From the NCBI RefSeq assembly GCF_000428525.1, contig NZ_AUAC01000010.1, positions 1 through 64,000 of the forward strand: a DNA stretch of 64,000 nucleotides, read 5' to 3'. The position numbers and the translations under genes are program-made. How positions within the stretch are numbered: position 1 is the first letter of the stretch; the number at the start of each line of letters is the position of its first letter. The DNA comes from Hellea balneolensis DSM 19091. GTDB lineage: Bacteria; Pseudomonadota; Alphaproteobacteria; Caulobacterales; Maricaulaceae. This document shows positions 8,273 to 17,463 of this stretch, piece by piece. The notes under the pieces were generated by a model, which did not search any database, was not told the origin of the DNA, and was given only the letters and a program-made list of their open reading frames with translations.

Positions 8273-10882
8273 TTATTTATCAAAATCAACGGCTTCCAAA
8301 TTCTCATAGGCGTTGGATTTTTTGAAAAATTCTGATAATTTTTTCGCCGACAAACTATGGTCCTCTAGAACTGTCTTGGCCCTGATACGCCACTCCATAT
8401 CTCCTGCTTCGGTTAAATCAACTCTGAGAGATCGTATTTGAGACAATGCTTCTTTTGCCCAGATGATAAAATCATCTAATTTCCATATTGATACAGACTT
8501 TAAGGATGGCATACCGCCTTTATCAACCTTAGAAACTGGTGTGACGAGCACGGCAAACTTTTCTAGGCCTTTGGCTATTTCGATATTTTCTTCGATCCAA
8601 GCAGGATGAGAGCTTACTTGACGAGCTTTCGTCACCGAGAGCACTTTGTCTTCGCCTGCATTTGCATGGTCCTCGAAAACAAAACAGCGGCTCTTTGATA
8701 TCCAATAGGGGTCCGGAGAGCCATGCACTTCAATATTGCCAGAATAAAAGCCTAACAATTTCCCAAGTTGTTCATGAGCATCTTCAAAATGCTCCATGTC
8801 GGTTAGTCCATTAAGAATTTTTGCTTCGAATTTCTCGTATCTTGCATCATGTTTGCTTCCAAAGCTCAATAAAATACTCTCTAAATTATCAATCTGAGTA
8901 TTTAGGTCAGCGTCGTCTTGGCCTGCTTCGTCCGTATCATCCACAAGACCAATGTTTGATAAATCTGACAGCCAAGAGATTAGGTTTGACGCTTTTTTTG
9001 CCGATGTGAATTGCTCCCGAACCGCAGCCATTTGAGATATTTGTCCAGCATTGTGAGCCAAGAAAGCGGCGCTGCCACCCAGATAGTACCACAGACCCCG
9101 ATAGCCTTTCAGCTCTGACCCGTTAAGAAGCCCAGATGACACCTTCTTTGCAGCCTCAAATGCTTCTTTGTAATCATGTTGCCACATAGCCTTCTGATAA
9201 TCGATCTCATAGCCAACAATATTCTCTAGGCTATCTAAAGCTGGAAACGGTTTTTGGTCATACTTCTCAATGTCTTGAATTATCTCAGCATTCACCTCTT
9301 GCCATTCATCACTATGCTCAATGAAGAGATCGAAATTCTCATGGTGATCCTTCTTTTCAGCTTCCATCGAAGTTTCGATCCCAAAGTTTAACTCAGCTTG
9401 TAACTCCGAAGGGAAATGTTGAATAAGGCTTCTATTCGTAAGTTGATTTTGCAACTCTCTGCCCGTTACGAATACAGCTGAGTAGTCTTGTAGGGATCGT
9501 GTGCAACGACCAACAGCTTGCATAACGCGAGTTTGTATTCGTTCGCTAAATAAAATCCTTGCTCCCATTCGAGACATTATGAAGTTTTCTTGCGCGTTCA
9601 TCGCTCTTGGAAGACCGTCTACACAAAGATACCGGCATTCATCATTCGGGAAGTCTACGCCGTCGTATCGATTTGCCATAACAACTGCGGCGTCATCTTT
9701 GTGCAAAAAGTCGTTCTTCGAATTTTCGATATCCCCAACACTTAATACGTTTTTCTCCCCAATCCGACTTTGTACTGCGGCGGCTATTCTACTGCATTCT
9801 TTGCCGCTCGGAGTAATAATCACGCCACGCCCGGCTTTTTGCAGCAAATCAAGTCTTAACTTGTCCGCCTCATCTGGCGTCATCGTCATTTCTGGAAAGA
9901 CAAAAAACTTTCGACCTATGCCCTGCTTCTTGAAGTCCTCTGGCGTAGGTAGCCTGTAAATTTTCTTTCTTCCTGTAAGTCGTTCTAAATCTCCGCCGTT
10001 TCCTAAAGTGGCAGACATAAAAATGCGTTGCTTGGGATTAGAGAAAGCTTCTAAAGTCCATGTGGGTGGGATAAGAGGCCTTATTAGAATGGTATTGGAC
10101 GAAAGATAAATCTGACACGCCTCTAAATGATCCATAATCATCAACCATGGAAACTTTTGGTCAGTTCCATAAATATGCACATTCATGACTTTTATGAGGT
10201 CATCTTTAACCTCTAAAAGCTTTGGAGTTGGTAATTTGTCATACCAACTAGCATCGGAATGGTTTGTCCATCGACCCGATAATCTCGCGTAATCTAGTAT
10301 TGAAATCACTGGCTTCAAGCATGCGACAAGCGCATCGTGCAGAGGTTTGTGTTTTTCGTTGTGGACATCGATTTCGACGGACCATGTTTTTGCTACATAA
10401 TTCTCCGATGCATGTGCATCATCTACAATGATTATATCCGCATCTTGGAAAAATGATTTTGCATTAAAAATGGCGCTGAAAGTTGTTACCGCTACAGACT
10501 TTCCAGTTTCGTAGGCTGTTACATCTTTGGCTGTGAAGTTTTTCTTGGTTCCAGTGAAAGCTACCATATTTATTTTATGGTCATCTTTTGCCTGCTTACA
10601 CGTTTGGTTTACAAGTTGGATAGTGGGGCAAAGATAGACGACTTTCTCGCCAAATTTACGTCGCCGCCATTCGGCTATTAGGACGCCTACTAGCGTCTTC
10701 CCGCTACCCGTGGGTAATTGCATAGCTACATCAGGTTTGTTCAAGCCGGACTCTAGGTAGGTTTTCAGTATTTCTTCCTGATGCAACATTAGATCGGCGA
10801 ACTTCCGTCCCGACAGGGACTTAAAAAGATCATAAGGTGTGTCAAAGACGGATGATGAGGTTATATTTCGTTTAAATGCCAT
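8273..10882 (-). CDS. Superfamily 2 DEAD/DEAH-type helicase, 869 aa
   Basis: Helicase motifs are clear: Walker A in LPTGSGKTLVG (about 55-66), DDAH motif II (about 154), motif III in RIFMSATLG (about 286-294), motif V-like ANRYDGVDFP (about 403) and motif VI QAVGRCTRS (about 455). The region around motif V and the following GLPRAMNAQENF recall the DinG/XPD-like C-terminal helicase fold. Residues about 490-869 are a long tail with no domain I recognise. It sits last in a minus-strand run after the relaxase genes, inside a mobile region. Plausible roles are DNA processing during transfer or a cargo defence function. The ATPase assignment is secure; the biological job is not. Confidence 0.85.
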   Translation of the reverse strand: MAFKRNITSSSVFDTPYDLFKSLSGRKFADLMLHQEEILKTYLESGLNKPDVAMQLPTGSGKTLVGVLIAEWRRRKFGEKVVYLCPTIQLVNQTCKQAKDDHKINMVAFTGTKKNFTAKDVTAYETGKSVAVTTFSAIFNAKSFFQDADIIIVDDAHASENYVAKTWSVEIDVHNEKHKPLHDALVACLKPVISILDYARLSGRWTNHSDASWYDKLPTPKLLEVKDDLIKVMNVHIYGTDQKFPWLMIMDHLEACQIYLSSNTILIRPLIPPTWTLEAFSNPKQRIFMSATLGNGGDLERLTGRKKIYRLPTPEDFKKQGIGRKFFVFPEMTMTPDEADKLRLDLLQKAGRGVIITPSGKECSRIAAAVQSRIGEKNVLSVGDIENSKNDFLHKDDAAVVMANRYDGVDFPNDECRYLCVDGLPRAMNAQENFIMSRMGARILFSERIQTRVMQAVGRCTRSLQDYSAVFVTGRELQNQLTNRSLIQHFPSELQAELNFGIETSMEAEKKDHHENFDLFIEHSDEWQEVNAEIIQDIEKYDQKPFPALDSLENIVGYEIDYQKAMWQHDYKEAFEAAKKVSSGLLNGSELKGYRGLWYYLGGSAAFLAHNAGQISQMAAVREQFTSAKKASNLISWLSDLSNIGLVDDTDEAGQDDADLNTQIDNLESILLSFGSKHDARYEKFEAKILNGLTDMEHFEDAHEQLGKLLGFYSGNIEVHGSPDPYWISKSRCFVFEDHANAGEDKVLSVTKARQVSSHPAWIEENIEIAKGLEKFAVLVTPVSKVDKGGMPSLKSVSIWKLDDFIIWAKEALSQIRSLRVDLTEAGDMEWRIRAKTVLEDHSLSAKKLSEFFKKSNAYENLEAVDFDK

Positions 10883-10912
10883 CTGAGATAGATGGTACGA
10901 TTCTCAGGTTTT

Positions 10913-11122
10913 TCAATAGCTATTTGTTTGTGCCCTTAGCACGGGCTGTGACCAGTTTCCTTCTATCCAGCGTTCAACTCGCCCACGCCGACTCTGCATG
11001 TCTGCCAACTCTCGTTCCAGCCGCTCAAACAAAGGCCAAACCGCATCGCCCTGTGTGTCAATGATCCGAGCAAGGACACCAAGCCCGTATTCTAAATCTT
11101 CGACCGTTAGAGTTTTATTCAT
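10913..11122 (-). CDS. Small mobilisation-module protein, 69 aa
   Basis: The start is the ATG in ATGAATAA, which overlaps the stop of the upstream ribbon-helix-helix gene by eight bases, indicating translational coupling. A longer upstream frame is possible but would read through the neighbour. The protein is charged and mostly helical (LFERLERELADMQSRRGRVE), without signal or membrane segment. I do not recognise a named family. Its place between the accessory DNA-binding gene and the helicase suggests a mobilisation accessory factor. Confidence 0.6.
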   Translation of the reverse strand: MNKTLTVEDLEYGLGVLARIIDTQGDAVWPLFERLERELADMQSRRGRVERWIEGNWSQPVLRAQTNSY

Positions 11123-11636
11123 CAAGCGGAGCTTCCGCTTCAACATCTGTTTGTCTTTTGACCTCTCCCGGCGCAGGCTTGTGCAATAGCTCCAATTCCT
11201 CTGCGGTAAAGAATGCGCTCTCGTCCGAATAGACATCGTCAAATGTTCCAAAAAGGCTCTTTGAAGTACGTTGAAGCCACGCCTTCAAATTCTCGACAAG
11301 ATCATCGAATAGCTTATCGCCGCGCGCAATAGCGGCGGCCTTCTCTGCTTCTGGCAGCTGCGGAGTGACGCGCATCGTGTAAAGCATAAATGCGGCCATA
11401 ACTTCTGACTGAATGGCCAGCTTTTGATTAATCCGTTCACTCTCCCGCGTCATGCGGTCGAGCCGTCTGATCATGGCGCTGTTATGTTCGAGATTATATT
11501 CTTCCGAGAGATAGACCTTCAACGCATTATTCACCGTGTCTGAGATCGACACATGCGGGCGGGTCGTTGCGAACTGAAGCTTAGCGTAAGTGTCGTGATC
11601 GACATAGGCACGGACGCGCGGTTTAGATGTGGTCAT
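11115..11636 (-). CDS. Ribbon-helix-helix-like mobilisation accessory protein
   Basis: The N-terminus (RVRAYVDHDTYAKLQFATTR) followed by a helix-rich segment (SISDTVNNALKVYLSEEY) has the layout of a CopG/MobC-like ribbon-helix-helix DNA-binding domain. The rest is a long helical region likely to oligomerise. I start at ATG 11636 because AGGAGA lies seven bases upstream; a longer frame begins 36 bases earlier without a site. It lies downstream of the relaxase with a 114-base gap and overlaps the small gene after it. By analogy with MobC/TraJ-type proteins it would bind oriT and help the relaxase. Function is inferred from motif and neighbours. Confidence 0.65.
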   Translation of the reverse strand: MTTSKPRVRAYVDHDTYAKLQFATTRPHVSISDTVNNALKVYLSEEYNLEHNSAMIRRLDRMTRESERINQKLAIQSEVMAAFMLYTMRVTPQLPEAEKAAAIARGDKLFDDLVENLKAWLQRTSKSLFGTFDDVYSDESAFFTAEELELLHKPAPGEVKRQTDVEAEAPLDE

Positions 11637-11750
11637 GGTTGTCTCCTGATGGAGATCATAAAATGCGCTCAAATCGATTTTTGGACTAGGTCAGTAAATC
11701 GAACAAATTGCTGGCAAATTTCAAGAGAACTCAGGTTTTTGAAAGTTTCG

Positions 11751-13694
11751 CTAAAGCGACAAGCCCCGATCCCGCTGTCTATCTCTCACATCCCAACTAA
11801 TGCCGCCGCCTTGGCTCGCACGGCCTATGATGCTCAGCCCCCTGCGCCGTTCCATGATAGGCCGCCACGGAACAAGCGTGAACTCTCGTGATTTTTCTAT
11901 GACGGCAAACTTACCGCTTGGCCGTTCAATCGTCCCTTTGAAGACCCCTTCAATGTGGGACGCGCCTGATGACGAGGCGTAAGGCTTGCCCATCTGGTTT
12001 TCTAAAGCATTTCCGGCCTCCTTGACGTCCATATCCTTAAGCTCGTTAATACAGATTTGAAGCAGTCGATCTTTGTCTCTAATTCCAAATCCCATTTGCC
12101 TTAACGCGGCTCGGCGCTGTGCAGCGGCATCTAGTAGCTCTCGACTGGTCCGTTCTTCTTCAAGGCTTCCCCGTTTCAATTGCTCGTCGAGCCATGTCGC
12201 GCCGCGCGCGGTTGTCATTTGCTTGATAGTCAACACGCTGTCCCGTACCAGCGGGGCTGGCAGCCGCTTGGCGAGCTGTTCGTGATAGTCTCTCACGCGA
12301 TCCAGATAATCGTCAGGGATATCCCAAGCCCCACTTTTGTTTTTGCTCACGACATTAGCGCGACCCAAGGCCTCCAACCGCCGCTCATGGGCTCTGGTAT
12401 ATTCCTCGGAGTTATTCTCTACGAGATGGACATGAACGGGCGAGAAGACGCCCTCATGTCGCTCGGCATGCGCAACGATGTTTCTATCGGCCTGTATAGG
12501 TTCAGGATCAAAAGCCTGCACCGTCACGGCCTGCCCGACTTTCAGCGAGCTGAACACCTCATCTTCCTCAACCTTGGCGTAGAGCGGCTTGCCTCGCAAA
12601 GTCTCGATCACGACAAAGCTGCTTTCGCGGGTATCATCCTGCCGCCCGAAGCGCTTCACAATCCCGGCCTGTGACAGTGCATTCGGCGCAGCAGGATCAA
12701 AGATGGCATCCGCACCTAGCCTGATTTCAGCGCTTCGTTCTCCAAAGGCGCGGTGCAAAGTTTTGATAATGTCGTTCTGCTCGCCCATCTTTGTGAGCGT
12801 CTGGGTGAAGTCTGGCTTAATGGTCCACTGTCCGCGTCCTTCATACTCCGCCAAGCCCATTTGCTGGAGCGTCTTGATGCGGCGCGCCATGAGTTGTTTG
12901 CGCCAGAGTTGGTTGGGTCTCACGGGTTTGCGCAAGTCGAGGGTTTCACCCTCACGCGCGCGGTCAATCATCTTGTCTAAATCGGTCTTGTGTTGCGCCT
13001 CGATTGCGCGGGCGAGTTTGGCGCGTTTCTCCAACTCACTCTGCGGACCAAGCTCTAGACTTGCAATCTCCTGCGCCCGCTCTCTCATGCCGCGTGAAAT
13101 ATAGTCTCGCGGGATGACTAAGTCTTTGCCGTCATCCCGTACGCCGCGCACGAGTAAATGGGTGTGCGGCTGGGCCGTATCGTAATGATCGACTGCGACC
13201 CAATCGAGCTTTGTGCCGAGATCACTTTCCATGCACGAGACAAGTTCTCTGGTATAAGACTTTAGGTCAGCCATTTGCTCCGCGTCTTCTGGCGACACGA
13301 CAAAGCGAAAATGATGGCGGTCGCCTTTGCAGCGATCCCGAAAACTCTCGGCATCGACATCATGCAAGAGCGAACCGTAAAGCTTGCCGGGGCTAGCGTC
13401 CTTCTGCGTGGCGTCCCGTTCCAAATAAGAGAGATGATCTTTGAGCTTTGCCGCGCCTGTTCCTGACATGCGTTTGATAGACGCCTGAACAATAACACGG
13501 CGGTGAAAACTACGCTGAACGGTTTGGCTTGGGCGGCTGCGATACCTGCTCGACCTGCTGCCTTTGCGTGGCGTTAGCGAGTCCAGAAAACTCTGTGGGC
13601 GTTTAGGCCGAACACGCCTCTCTCTTGAAGCTTTTCGTCGCCCCATTTGAACGCGAAAATCATTGTCTCTGTCTTGGCTCATCTGTCTGCTCAC
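11751..13694 (-). CDS. MobA/VirD2-type relaxase (DUF3363-like C-terminus), 647 aa
   Basis: This is the nicking enzyme for conjugative mobilisation. After a basic N-terminus (about 1-60), the relaxase core shows a Tyr-containing motif I (HLSYLERD, Tyr about 90) and the metal-binding histidine motif III (DHYDTAQPHTHLLVRG, about 169-184). The long C-terminal part resembles the DUF3363 region of alphaproteobacterial relaxases. Translation probably starts at GTG 13694, or ATG 13682. A 12-kb stretch around it lacks coupling protein and type IV secretion genes, so it would act in trans with a helper. Hairpins just upstream (13768-13973) are candidate oriT structures. Confidence 0.85.
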   Translation of the reverse strand: MSRQMSQDRDNDFRVQMGRRKASRERRVRPKRPQSFLDSLTPRKGSRSSRYRSRPSQTVQRSFHRRVIVQASIKRMSGTGAAKLKDHLSYLERDATQKDASPGKLYGSLLHDVDAESFRDRCKGDRHHFRFVVSPEDAEQMADLKSYTRELVSCMESDLGTKLDWVAVDHYDTAQPHTHLLVRGVRDDGKDLVIPRDYISRGMRERAQEIASLELGPQSELEKRAKLARAIEAQHKTDLDKMIDRAREGETLDLRKPVRPNQLWRKQLMARRIKTLQQMGLAEYEGRGQWTIKPDFTQTLTKMGEQNDIIKTLHRAFGERSAEIRLGADAIFDPAAPNALSQAGIVKRFGRQDDTRESSFVVIETLRGKPLYAKVEEDEVFSSLKVGQAVTVQAFDPEPIQADRNIVAHAERHEGVFSPVHVHLVENNSEEYTRAHERRLEALGRANVVSKNKSGAWDIPDDYLDRVRDYHEQLAKRLPAPLVRDSVLTIKQMTTARGATWLDEQLKRGSLEEERTSRELLDAAAQRRAALRQMGFGIRDKDRLLQICINELKDMDVKEAGNALENQMGKPYASSSGASHIEGVFKGTIERPSGKFAVIEKSREFTLVPWRPIMERRRGLSIIGRASQGGGISWDVRDRQRDRGLSL

Positions 13695-13767
13695 TTAAGG
13701 GTTCAGACAGTCTAATTAGGGGTGGGCCTACCGTAAGTTTCAAGAGTTAAAGGGAAAAATAACAAAC

Positions 13768-13800
13768 GGTGGGGCTACGCCTTCCAACAAAAGCCCCACC
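13768..13800. other. Perfect 9-bp inverted repeat next to relaxase start
   Basis: GGTGGGGCT at 13768-13776 pairs with AGCCCCACC at 13792-13800 over a 15-base loop, 75 bases upstream of the relaxase start. There is no adjoining T-run as in a terminator. Position next to a relaxase gene makes it a candidate oriT stem; that is inference. Confidence 0.4.
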
Positions 13801-13920
13801 AAAAACGATGTGCAGACAAAGGACTAGCCAATGGGTGGGCCGACCTGTTTTATCTTGCCCTCACTAACGTACCCTCAAATCCACCTTTTCTATTTAATTG
13901 CCGCCATCGCGTCTATGTCG

Positions 13921-13973
13921 TCTGGCGGGCCTGCCGGAGCCGCCCCCACACGAGCGGAGGCAGGCGCGCCAGA
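13921..13973. other. Long imperfect inverted repeat, candidate oriT or terminator
   Basis: TCTGGCGGGCCTGCC (13921-13935) pairs with GGCAGGCGCGCCAGA (13959-13973), 14 of 15 positions, with a GC-rich 23-base loop. It lies in the 340-base gap between the relaxase and the HNH relic. No gene in this gap is convincing. Confidence 0.45.
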
Positions 13974-14035
13974 CTCGGCGCAAAGCGGCGAAAATTGGCG
14001 TTTGACTCACTCAAGAATATAGCAATCATGATGTA

Positions 14036-14934
14036 ATGTTTGGCGTTTTTATTCACCGCGAAGATTCCCGTTATGACGATCATCCGTCAGAGCGTTACCA
14101 ATTTCCGAGCAGCTATCTTAGCCGAGCCATGCAGTTCGAACGGGGCTGGGTTCTGTTTTATGAACCAACAAAAGTCAGAGAAAGTCGCGGCTATTATGCT
14201 GTCGGACGCGTCGAGAAAATCGTCCCAGACCCTTCGAAAACGGACATGTATCTCGCCCTTATCGAGCCTGGAAGTTACTTTGAATTTTCCCAAAATGTGC
14301 CCTTTAAAGACAACGGGACACTTATGGAAAAAGGCTTGTATAACGACGCCGGGAAAATCTCGGGACGGGCCCAAGCAGCCGTTCGGCCTATCTCTGAAAG
14401 TGACTTTAACCGCATTTTAGATGCTGGGTTAAGCGATTTAGGTGTGACTTTACCACGCATAGACCAGACGGATTTAACCGTGTCTCATTTAGAGGAAGCC
14501 AAGCTGCATTTGAATATGAGGTCAGCCGAGAACGACGAATTCTATCGGGTAGTCGCGCTATCCGCTCACCCATTTTTAGAAAGCTTGTGCTGAATGCCTA
14601 TGACGAAAGATGTGCGTTCACGGGCTTGAAATTCATCAATGGAGGCGGGCGGGCAGAGGTCGAAGCCGCCCATATTCGAGCGGTCGAGCATAACGGCCCC
14701 GACTCTGTACAAAACGGTATTGCGCTATCGGGAACTGTTCACTGGATGTTTGATCGCGGTCTATTGAGCCTCGCAGATGACATGGAAATCATGGTCTCGC
14801 GTCACGTCAATGACACCGCATCTTTAGAGAAACTCATCCACAGTTCTTTCAAAGCAACACTTCCACATAATGAGCGAAATGCTCCTCATCCAGCGTTTCT
14901 AAAATGGCATAGAGAAAACTGCTTTAAAATTTAA
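14036..14934 (+). pseudogene. HNH restriction-like endonuclease, frameshifted
   Basis: Two overlapping frames make one protein. The first (14036-14593) carries the N-terminal domain (FGVFIHREDSRYDD, RGYYAVGRVEKIVPDPS, SGRAQAAVRPIS) typical of a family of about 300-residue HNH endonucleases. The second carries LNAYDERCAFTGLKFINGGG, then EAAHIRAVEHNGPDSVQNGI, the HNH motif with a CxxTG knuckle. Reading the second frame upstream gives FEYEVSRERRILSGSRA, which fits the junction expected in the family, so frame is lost between about 14440 and 14480. A GTG at 14587 could start a catalytic-domain-only fragment. It may be a decayed defence nuclease, or a sequencing error. It converges on rtcA. Confidence 0.75.
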
Positions 14935-14951
14935 ATAGAACTTTCGGATTG

Positions 14952-16022
14952 CTAAGTGCCGTTGTCTCCAGCTTGTTTTGTGACTTCAACCTTCCAGCAT
15001 TTTCGTCCTAGCTGAGTCATTTTAAACTCCACATCTAAGAACATTTTTATAATGTCCATATTTGTCCTAGTGTGCTGCGTGATGTCGGTTGTCGTAAAAA
15101 CTCCGCCATCGAACAGCGACATTGGTAAGAGCAGCTGGTCAGCCAAGTGCTCTCCAACTGCCGTATGCAAAGATCCAAGACTATCTTTCGCCGGAAGATA
15201 TTTTTGTGCTTGTTCGGCAACTTTTTTAGCAACGGCTTCAGCTCTCACGCCATGTTCACCCAATCCAATGAAGACTTCTGTGACATGCTCATGCTCCAGA
15301 AAAAGCGAAATAGCATTGCCTGGTCCAGGGCCATCAGCATGAATAATTTCACCCTGTTCAGGCTTTAAATTCATAGATTTTAGAAGCGTTTTCAACTCAC
15401 GATTGGCAATATCTCTTTTCAAATTCGCAACGATTGCAACTGCGCTTTCCTTCAAACGCTCACCTCTATCCTCTAGTGATAATGCGTGGGTTTCAGACAT
15501 CGGCTTAACCGACATTCGAATAGCGCCACCGCCCGCTGGATAAAAACCATAGCTTTCCAACTCCAATGCCGCTCTACCACCCATCTTCCGAAATTGCGGC
15601 AAGAAGGCTTGGTCTAAAAAATCAAATGTTGGAGCCCATTGATTGTGTGTTCCGCCTGTAATCCGAACGGTAGAGTCACTATCTGCATGGGACAGTATCG
15701 GCAAAAGGGTTTGAGCAACAAGGTTAGTTGCGCCTGCGGAGCCGATTGAAAATTCATAATCCCCACCTTTAATTTTCCCGGCGTGGAAAGCTATCTCAGA
15801 TGAGCCCAACTCTGCGCCTTCCATTTGCGCATCACAGATTTCTGCGGCTGCTTTGAAGGCCGTTAAATGCTGACGGAAAAGTCCAGGTTTTTTGCGCTGA
15901 CCTCGAACATCTTCAATGCGGACTGGCTTTCCAGTGATAGCGGATAATGACAAAGATGTACGCAAGACTTGTCCGCCGCCTTCACCTTCGCTGCCGTCGA
16001 TTATGATCTCTCTCATTTTCAT
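14952..16022 (-). CDS. rtcA: RNA 3'-terminal phosphate cyclase RtcA
   Basis: RtcA converts RNA 3'-phosphate ends to 2',3'-cyclic phosphates using ATP through an adenylyl-histidine intermediate. The N-terminus (IDGSEGEGGGQVLRTSLSLS) and HNQWAPTFDFLD are family signatures, and the His in TTTDITQHTRTNM near the C-terminus is the expected nucleophile. The length (about 356 residues) is normal. ATG 16022 or 16016 are both plausible starts; a TTG at 16028 is less so. It is the last gene of the minus-strand rsr-Y RNA-tRNA-rtcB-rtcA run, 68 bases after rtcB with a hairpin between. Confidence 0.93.
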   Translation of the reverse strand: MKMREIIIDGSEGEGGGQVLRTSLSLSAITGKPVRIEDVRGQRKKPGLFRQHLTAFKAAAEICDAQMEGAELGSSEIAFHAGKIKGGDYEFSIGSAGATNLVAQTLLPILSHADSDSTVRITGGTHNQWAPTFDFLDQAFLPQFRKMGGRAALELESYGFYPAGGGAIRMSVKPMSETHALSLEDRGERLKESAVAIVANLKRDIANRELKTLLKSMNLKPEQGEIIHADGPGPGNAISLFLEHEHVTEVFIGLGEHGVRAEAVAKKVAEQAQKYLPAKDSLGSLHTAVGEHLADQLLLPMSLFDGGVFTTTDITQHTRTNMDIIKMFLDVEFKMTQLGRKCWKVEVTKQAGDNGT

Positions 16023-16040
16023 TCTCAAATTATCTTAAAC

Positions 16041-16066
16041 GAAGGCCCCGCAAATGCGAGGCCTTC
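16041..16066 (-). terminator. Hairpin between rtcB and rtcA
   Basis: A 12-bp stem (GAAGGCCTCGCA with TGCGGGGCCTTC, one G-U pair) with a two-base loop and a short GTTT tail lies between the genes. It could be an attenuator or an RNA-processing or stability element that lowers rtcA relative to rtcB. Confidence 0.6.
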
Positions 16067-16090
16067 CTCAACTTAGTTTATCTGGCTATG

Positions 16091-17323
16091 TCAGCCCTTC
16101 ACACACACAACTTGCCGCAATGTATGCATGATCTCGACGAGATCTTTCTGGGCTTCCATAACATCATCAATAGGCTTGTAAGCGGCTGGCGTTTCGTCGA
16201 GCACACCAACATCTTTCCGACATTCGACGTGTTTGACAGCGTCCAAATGCTCTTCCATCGACACACTTTTCTTGGCTTCAGTTCGAGACATCACCCGCCC
16301 GGCTCCGTGGGAGCAAGAGCAGAATGATTCCTCGTTGCCAAGGCCACGCACAATGTAAGACCGTGTGCCCATAGAGCCTGGGATGATACCCAAGTCACCC
16401 TTTCGGGCACGCACGGCACCCTTACGTGTGACATAGACATTTTCACCAAAGTGGTTCTCTTTCGTAACGTAATTGTGGTGGCAATTTACGGCCTCCACTT
16501 CTGCATCGAAAGGGACAGGCAAGACATCTCGCGCCGCTTTGATGACATTTTGCATCATCACAGTCCGGTTCGCGAAAGCGAAGTCCTGAGCCCATTCCAC
16601 GGCTTCAACATAATCATTGAAATGATCTGTGCCTTCCGGGAAGTAAGCCAAATCCTTGTCAGGGATATTGATGAACCACTGCTCCATGTCTTTCTTGGCC
16701 AGCTCGATAAAGTAACGTCCTATTCGGTTGCCGACACCCCGAGAGCCAGAGTGAAGCATAAACCAGACACGGTCTTCCTCATCCAAACAGGCTTCGACGA
16801 AGTGATTGCCTGTGCCCAGCGTACCGAGATGATTGCGGTTATTGGATTGACCGATGACTTTGTGCTTGTCCACAATTGTATCAAAGCGGCCTTTAAGACC
16901 CGCCCATGCGACATCGGCTGTAGCTGGTACATCATGCCAAGAGCCTTTGTCCCGACGACGACCAGATGTCCTGCCATGCGGCACGGCGCGTTCGATTGCA
17001 GAGCGTAAATGGCCGATGCTATCCGGCAAATCATTCGCTGTAAGGGTCGTACGGCACGCCATCATTCCGCAACCAATGTCCACTCCGACTGCGGCGGGGA
17101 TAATAGCGTTTTTTGTTGGAATGACAGAACCGACCGTCGCGCCAATACCAACGTGAACGTCTGGCATTACAGCTACATGTTTAAATATAAACGGCATTTG
17201 CGCTGCCCGTAAAAGCTGCTCGCGTGCACGATCATCTACTGGGACGCCGCGCGTCCACATTTTCACAAGACCGCCGCCTTCGGCTGTCATCACTTCGAAA
17301 CCGTCTTCTGTTTCGTGTATCAT
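16091..17323 (-). CDS. rtcB: RNA-splicing ligase RtcB
   Basis: RtcB joins RNA ends bearing 2',3'-cyclic or 3'-phosphate to 5'-OH using GTP and Mn2+. Family signatures run the whole length: MPDVHVGIGATVGSVIP, GVDIGCGM (metal Asp and Cys), GTLGTGNHFVE, HSGSRGVG, and CSCSHGAGRVMSR whose His is the guanylylated residue. At 410 residues it matches E. coli RtcB. AGGAG lies eight bases before the ATG. It follows two tRNA genes and five Y-RNA-like units on the same strand, so it is probably cotranscribed with them and with rsr. Its substrates are likely cleaved tRNAs or other nicked RNAs. Confidence 0.96.
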   Translation of the reverse strand: MIHETEDGFEVMTAEGGGLVKMWTRGVPVDDRAREQLLRAAQMPFIFKHVAVMPDVHVGIGATVGSVIPTKNAIIPAAVGVDIGCGMMACRTTLTANDLPDSIGHLRSAIERAVPHGRTSGRRRDKGSWHDVPATADVAWAGLKGRFDTIVDKHKVIGQSNNRNHLGTLGTGNHFVEACLDEEDRVWFMLHSGSRGVGNRIGRYFIELAKKDMEQWFINIPDKDLAYFPEGTDHFNDYVEAVEWAQDFAFANRTVMMQNVIKAARDVLPVPFDAEVEAVNCHHNYVTKENHFGENVYVTRKGAVRARKGDLGIIPGSMGTRSYIVRGLGNEESFCSCSHGAGRVMSRTEAKKSVSMEEHLDAVKHVECRKDVGVLDETPAAYKPIDDVMEAQKDLVEIMHTLRQVVCVKG

Positions 17324-17376
17324 CTTTCTTCTCCTCGCGCTCTTCTAACGCACATCTCGGCCATTTGGCCATTAAT

Positions 17377-17454
17377 TGGTCGGGGCAGCAGGATTTGAAC
17401 CTGCGGCTTCTCGGCTCCAAACCGAGAGCTCTGACCGGACTGAGCTACACCCCG
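17377..17454 (-). tRNA. tRNA-Pro(TGG), CCA encoded
   Basis: The acceptor stem CGGGGTG pairs with TGCCCCG, the discriminator is A and CCA is encoded. The D-arm (GCTC/GAGC), the T-arm (GCAGG TTCAAAT CCTGC) and the anticodon arm CTCGG-TTTGGAG-CCGAG are complete. The C1-G72 pair and A73 fit bacterial tRNA-Pro identity. Position 37 is A where tRNA-Pro normally has G. It lies 53 bases upstream of rtcB on the same strand, so it is probably part of the rsr-rtcBA transcript. Confidence 0.88.
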
Positions 17455-17463
17455 TTTTAAATC

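Noticed and set aside
13831-14022. Plus-strand 63-codon frame before the HNH relic
   Set aside because: It runs through the long inverted repeat and has no ribosome site or family.
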